The translations under genes and the position numbers were made by a program. A model generated the notes under the pieces. The model saw only the letters and a list, made by a program, of their open reading frames with translations, did no database searches and had not been told where the DNA came from. Shown in pieces: positions 12,303 to 14,097 of a DNA stretch of 14,097 nucleotides. The stretch's first letter is position 1. The number at the start of each line of letters is the position of its first letter. Source of the stretch: CAZVWW01 sp964631265 (GTDB lineage Bacteria; Thermotogota; Thermotogae; MWEM01); assembly GCA_964631265.1 (NCBI GenBank), contig CAZVWW010000057.1, positions 1-14,097 on the forward strand. Direction: 5' to 3'.

Positions 12303-14097
12303 CTATTCAACGGGGATGCTTAAGATAACGCTGTCCCCTTCGATCATCGCTTCGACCCCGGGTTCATAGATGCCGTAGGATAATTCGTTAAGGAGTTCCT
12401 GTGTTGAAAAACCACCGGGCATCTCCCCCTGATAAGACACTTCAATCAGGGTTTTGCTTATCCCGTCTTCCGTGATTTCTTCTTTCACAATATTAAATTG
12501 CTCCAGAACCTGCGGATCAAACCAGTCTTCCATATAGGTCCTCATATCCTCGAGATTTAACGTCTCTTCACTTTCGTATAATCTGTAATTAAGTACCCAG
12601 TATTTTACTTCACTGTAGACATCAAGTATCTGATAAAAACGTTCCTCATTGGCCTGTCTCATTGCTGTCTCTTCAATAATACGCATATTGACTCGCAGGT
12701 TCATCTCAACATTTCCTGATTCGTCGAACCACGATGTCAGGCCGAAGAGATCCTCATACATCAACAGGTAGGTTACCTCCTGAGGCAGCTGCATCGAGCG
12801 TTCTCCAGCTTCTCCGGGCATCTCCTGTAAATACTCAAGCTCTCCTTTTCCAAGCAGTTCCAACGCTCCGCTGATCGGGGCGATCTCAATAAAGGGTTCT
12901 CCGTCAGCATTGGCAAAATAAAAATTATCGTAGATGACATAATTCAGGTTTTTTAATCTTTCCAGCTTCACCTGCTTGACACGGGCGATATTTTCCAGGA
13001 CAAAAATCGGGTCTTCGCTTTCAACGAGGAAATAGGGGATGTTGTTCTCCGAGAGGAACATATCCGTCCTGGTGATTTCAGGTCCGAGCATGGCCGGTAT
13101 TTCGATGAAGTCCATGATATCCGGATTAATCAAATCATCAAGTCGAAACTCTTCCATCATTTCAAAGAGCATGCTGATGGAGAGATTGGTTCCGGGCCAG
13201 CTGAAATAGAGCTGTGTGTCTTCAAAATCCGGCATCTTCTTATAATGACCCCTGTCCGTATTCCAGGCCAGATTCTTTTCCCTGTAATAATCACTTGGAT
13301 ATGAGACATCTACAAAGGCAGAGGCGGTAATATTATTGCCTTCAACATCAACAACCATGGCTTCCGCTTTCGGATGACCGTTGTAAAAGCCCATCAATCT
13401 CATGATTGGCCATGAGATGTTGAATCCCTGATTAAAGAGCTTTACAAAGCCTTCTTTTTCCGATGTTTGTCTGAATATGTCACTCTTGTTGTGCAAAGAC
13501 TCCTCCGGATTCTCCTGACACATGAGTACTGAATCCAAGAGATTCCTGTTCCCCGTTACAAGAAAATGACTCTCTGATAGTTGGGCGAAGTACAGATCGA
13601 TAAAGATCGGCTCATACTCTTCATAGGATCTGATCAGAAAATGATGGATGGAGAGGTCCTGGACCGTCTCAACTTCATGTTCAAAAAGCACGTCATTTTC
13701 TCTCGCCATACTCTTTAAGGGTCCGTTCAGATAGGCTATGATGGGCGGCAGGTTGACAATATTGGTTACTACCCCAACGGGCATCCCAGTCAAGAGAAGC
13801 AACTCTTCCGGTGAAGAAAGCAGATACTCAAGATCATACAGGTCCAGTTCCAGTAACATCTCATCAATTCCGACGTGCCCGAACATAAGGAGTTCATAAT
13901 CTTCGAAATTTGGTTTGAGAAAGGGGACTTCCGTGATGGCCTGTCCCACCATGTTTTCCATTCCAAGAGCGGAGACTAGTTTTTCAGGATATTTTATTTC
14001 CAGTGCAAAATCCACATCAGCCGGTATCATTTCCAGAGCGTTTGATGAAAAAACGACGCCCATCATTAAAAGAACAAAAAGGAACACCAGACTCTTC
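12303..14097 (-). CDS. Large exported protein of unknown function, 5' end probably cut
   Basis: At least 594 residues from a GTG at 14087, but the frame stays open to the window edge and reads K-S-L upstream of that GTG. The true start is probably a few codons beyond, giving a normal M-K-K-S-L-type signal peptide. A hydrophobic run (V-F-L-F-V-L-L-M-M-G-V-V-F) and a likely cleavage site near S-N-A-L-E follow. The mature part is acidic and opens I-P-A-D-V-D-F-A-L-E-I. Exported proteins of the DUF3352 kind start this way and also repeat a fold, but that resemblance is weak. No catalytic motif, membrane segment or binding motif is seen beyond the signal peptide. The stop is 2 bases from the stop of the convergent operon. 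A long single gene with no frame damage indicates a real protein. Function unknown. Confidence 0.75.
   Translation of the reverse strand, partial: KSLVFLFVLLMMGVVFSSNALEMIPADVDFALEIKYPEKLVSALGMENMVGQAITEVPFLKPNFEDYELLMFGHVGIDEMLLELDLYDLEYLLSSPEELLLLTGMPVGVVTNIVNLPPIIAYLNGPLKSMARENDVLFEHEVETVQDLSIHHFLIRSYEEYEPIFIDLYFAQLSESHFLVTGNRNLLDSVLMCQENPEESLHNKSDIFRQTSEKEGFVKLFNQGFNISWPIMRLMGFYNGHPKAEAMVVDVEGNNITASAFVDVSYPSDYYREKNLAWNTDRGHYKKMPDFEDTQLYFSWPGTNLSISMLFEMMEEFRLDDLINPDIMDFIEIPAMLGPEITRTDMFLSENNIPYFLVESEDPIFVLENIARVKQVKLERLKNLNYVIYDNFYFANADGEPFIEIAPISGALELLGKGELEYLQEMPGEAGERSMQLPQEVTYLLMYEDLFGLTSWFDESGNVEMNLRVNMRIIEETAMRQANEERFYQILDVYSEVKYWVLNYRLYESEETLNLEDMRTYMEDWFDPQVLEQFNIVKEEITEDGISKTLIEVSYQGEMPGGFSTQELLNELSYGIYEPGVEAMIEGDSVILSIPVE

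Noticed and set aside
12300..12350. Bidirectional terminator between the convergent genes
   Set aside because: GGGGA and TCCCC can pair across 17 bases but the stem is short, lies inside the minus-strand coding region and lacks a T-run.
1..14097. Mobile element, CRISPR array, toxin-antitoxin or defence island
   Set aside because: No transposase, integrase, repeat-spacer pattern, small paired genes or known defence domains were seen on either strand.

Overview
The window is 14.1 kb of gene-dense bacterial chromosome with mid-range GC. It uses many TTG and GTG starts with strong GGAGG or GGGGG ribosome binding sites. The order yicC-remA-gmk-rpoZ occurs in both Firmicutes and Thermotogota. The very short omega subunit (77 aa, with an IPYKYA-type core) and the MYG-type RemA start look, from memory, more like Thermotogota of the mesophilic Kosmotoga/Mesotoga kind. 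That placement is a guess, not a result. No mobile element, CRISPR array, tRNA or rRNA was seen.

Left part (1-5020): five complete genes and the start of a sixth. A divergent gene leaves at the left edge on the minus strand, behind a near-perfect promoter. A G-rich, dyad-rich intergenic region follows. Then, all on the plus strand: a pRiA4b ORF-3 family protein; an exported tyrosine-phosphatase-like protein whose N-terminal half resembles the C-terminal barrel of SAM hydroxide adenosyltransferases; a TMEM175-like membrane protein with an altered signature motif; and an MFS transporter followed 18 bases later by a PAPS-type sulfotransferase. Hairpins and separate promoters suggest several short transcription units.

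Middle and right part (5088-12300): one long co-directional run that starts at an extended -10 promoter. It is yicC (RNase), remA (DNA-binding regulator), gmk (GMP to GDP), rpoZ (omega), an exported LysM/YkuD L,D-transpeptidase, thrS, ispG (MEP isoprenoid pathway) and an exported protein of unknown function. Spacing is tight: thrS stops on the base before ispG starts, and ispG overlaps the next gene by 4 bases. It is essentially a housekeeping operon mixing RNA turnover, nucleotide supply, transcription, cell wall, translation and isoprenoid genes.

Right edge (12303-14097): a large exported protein of unknown function on the minus strand, convergent with the operon at a 2-base gap, with its start codon probably just outside the window.

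A recurring theme is the promoter form TGn-TAWAAT (extended -10), seen upstream of five transcription units, usually with a weak -35. I found no convincing undescribed defence or mobile system. The most unusual items are the phosphatase fusion, the TMEM175 homologue with a degenerate FSD motif, the L,D-transpeptidase with no canonical start in front of its charged signal-peptide n-region, and the two large exported orphans at the right end.
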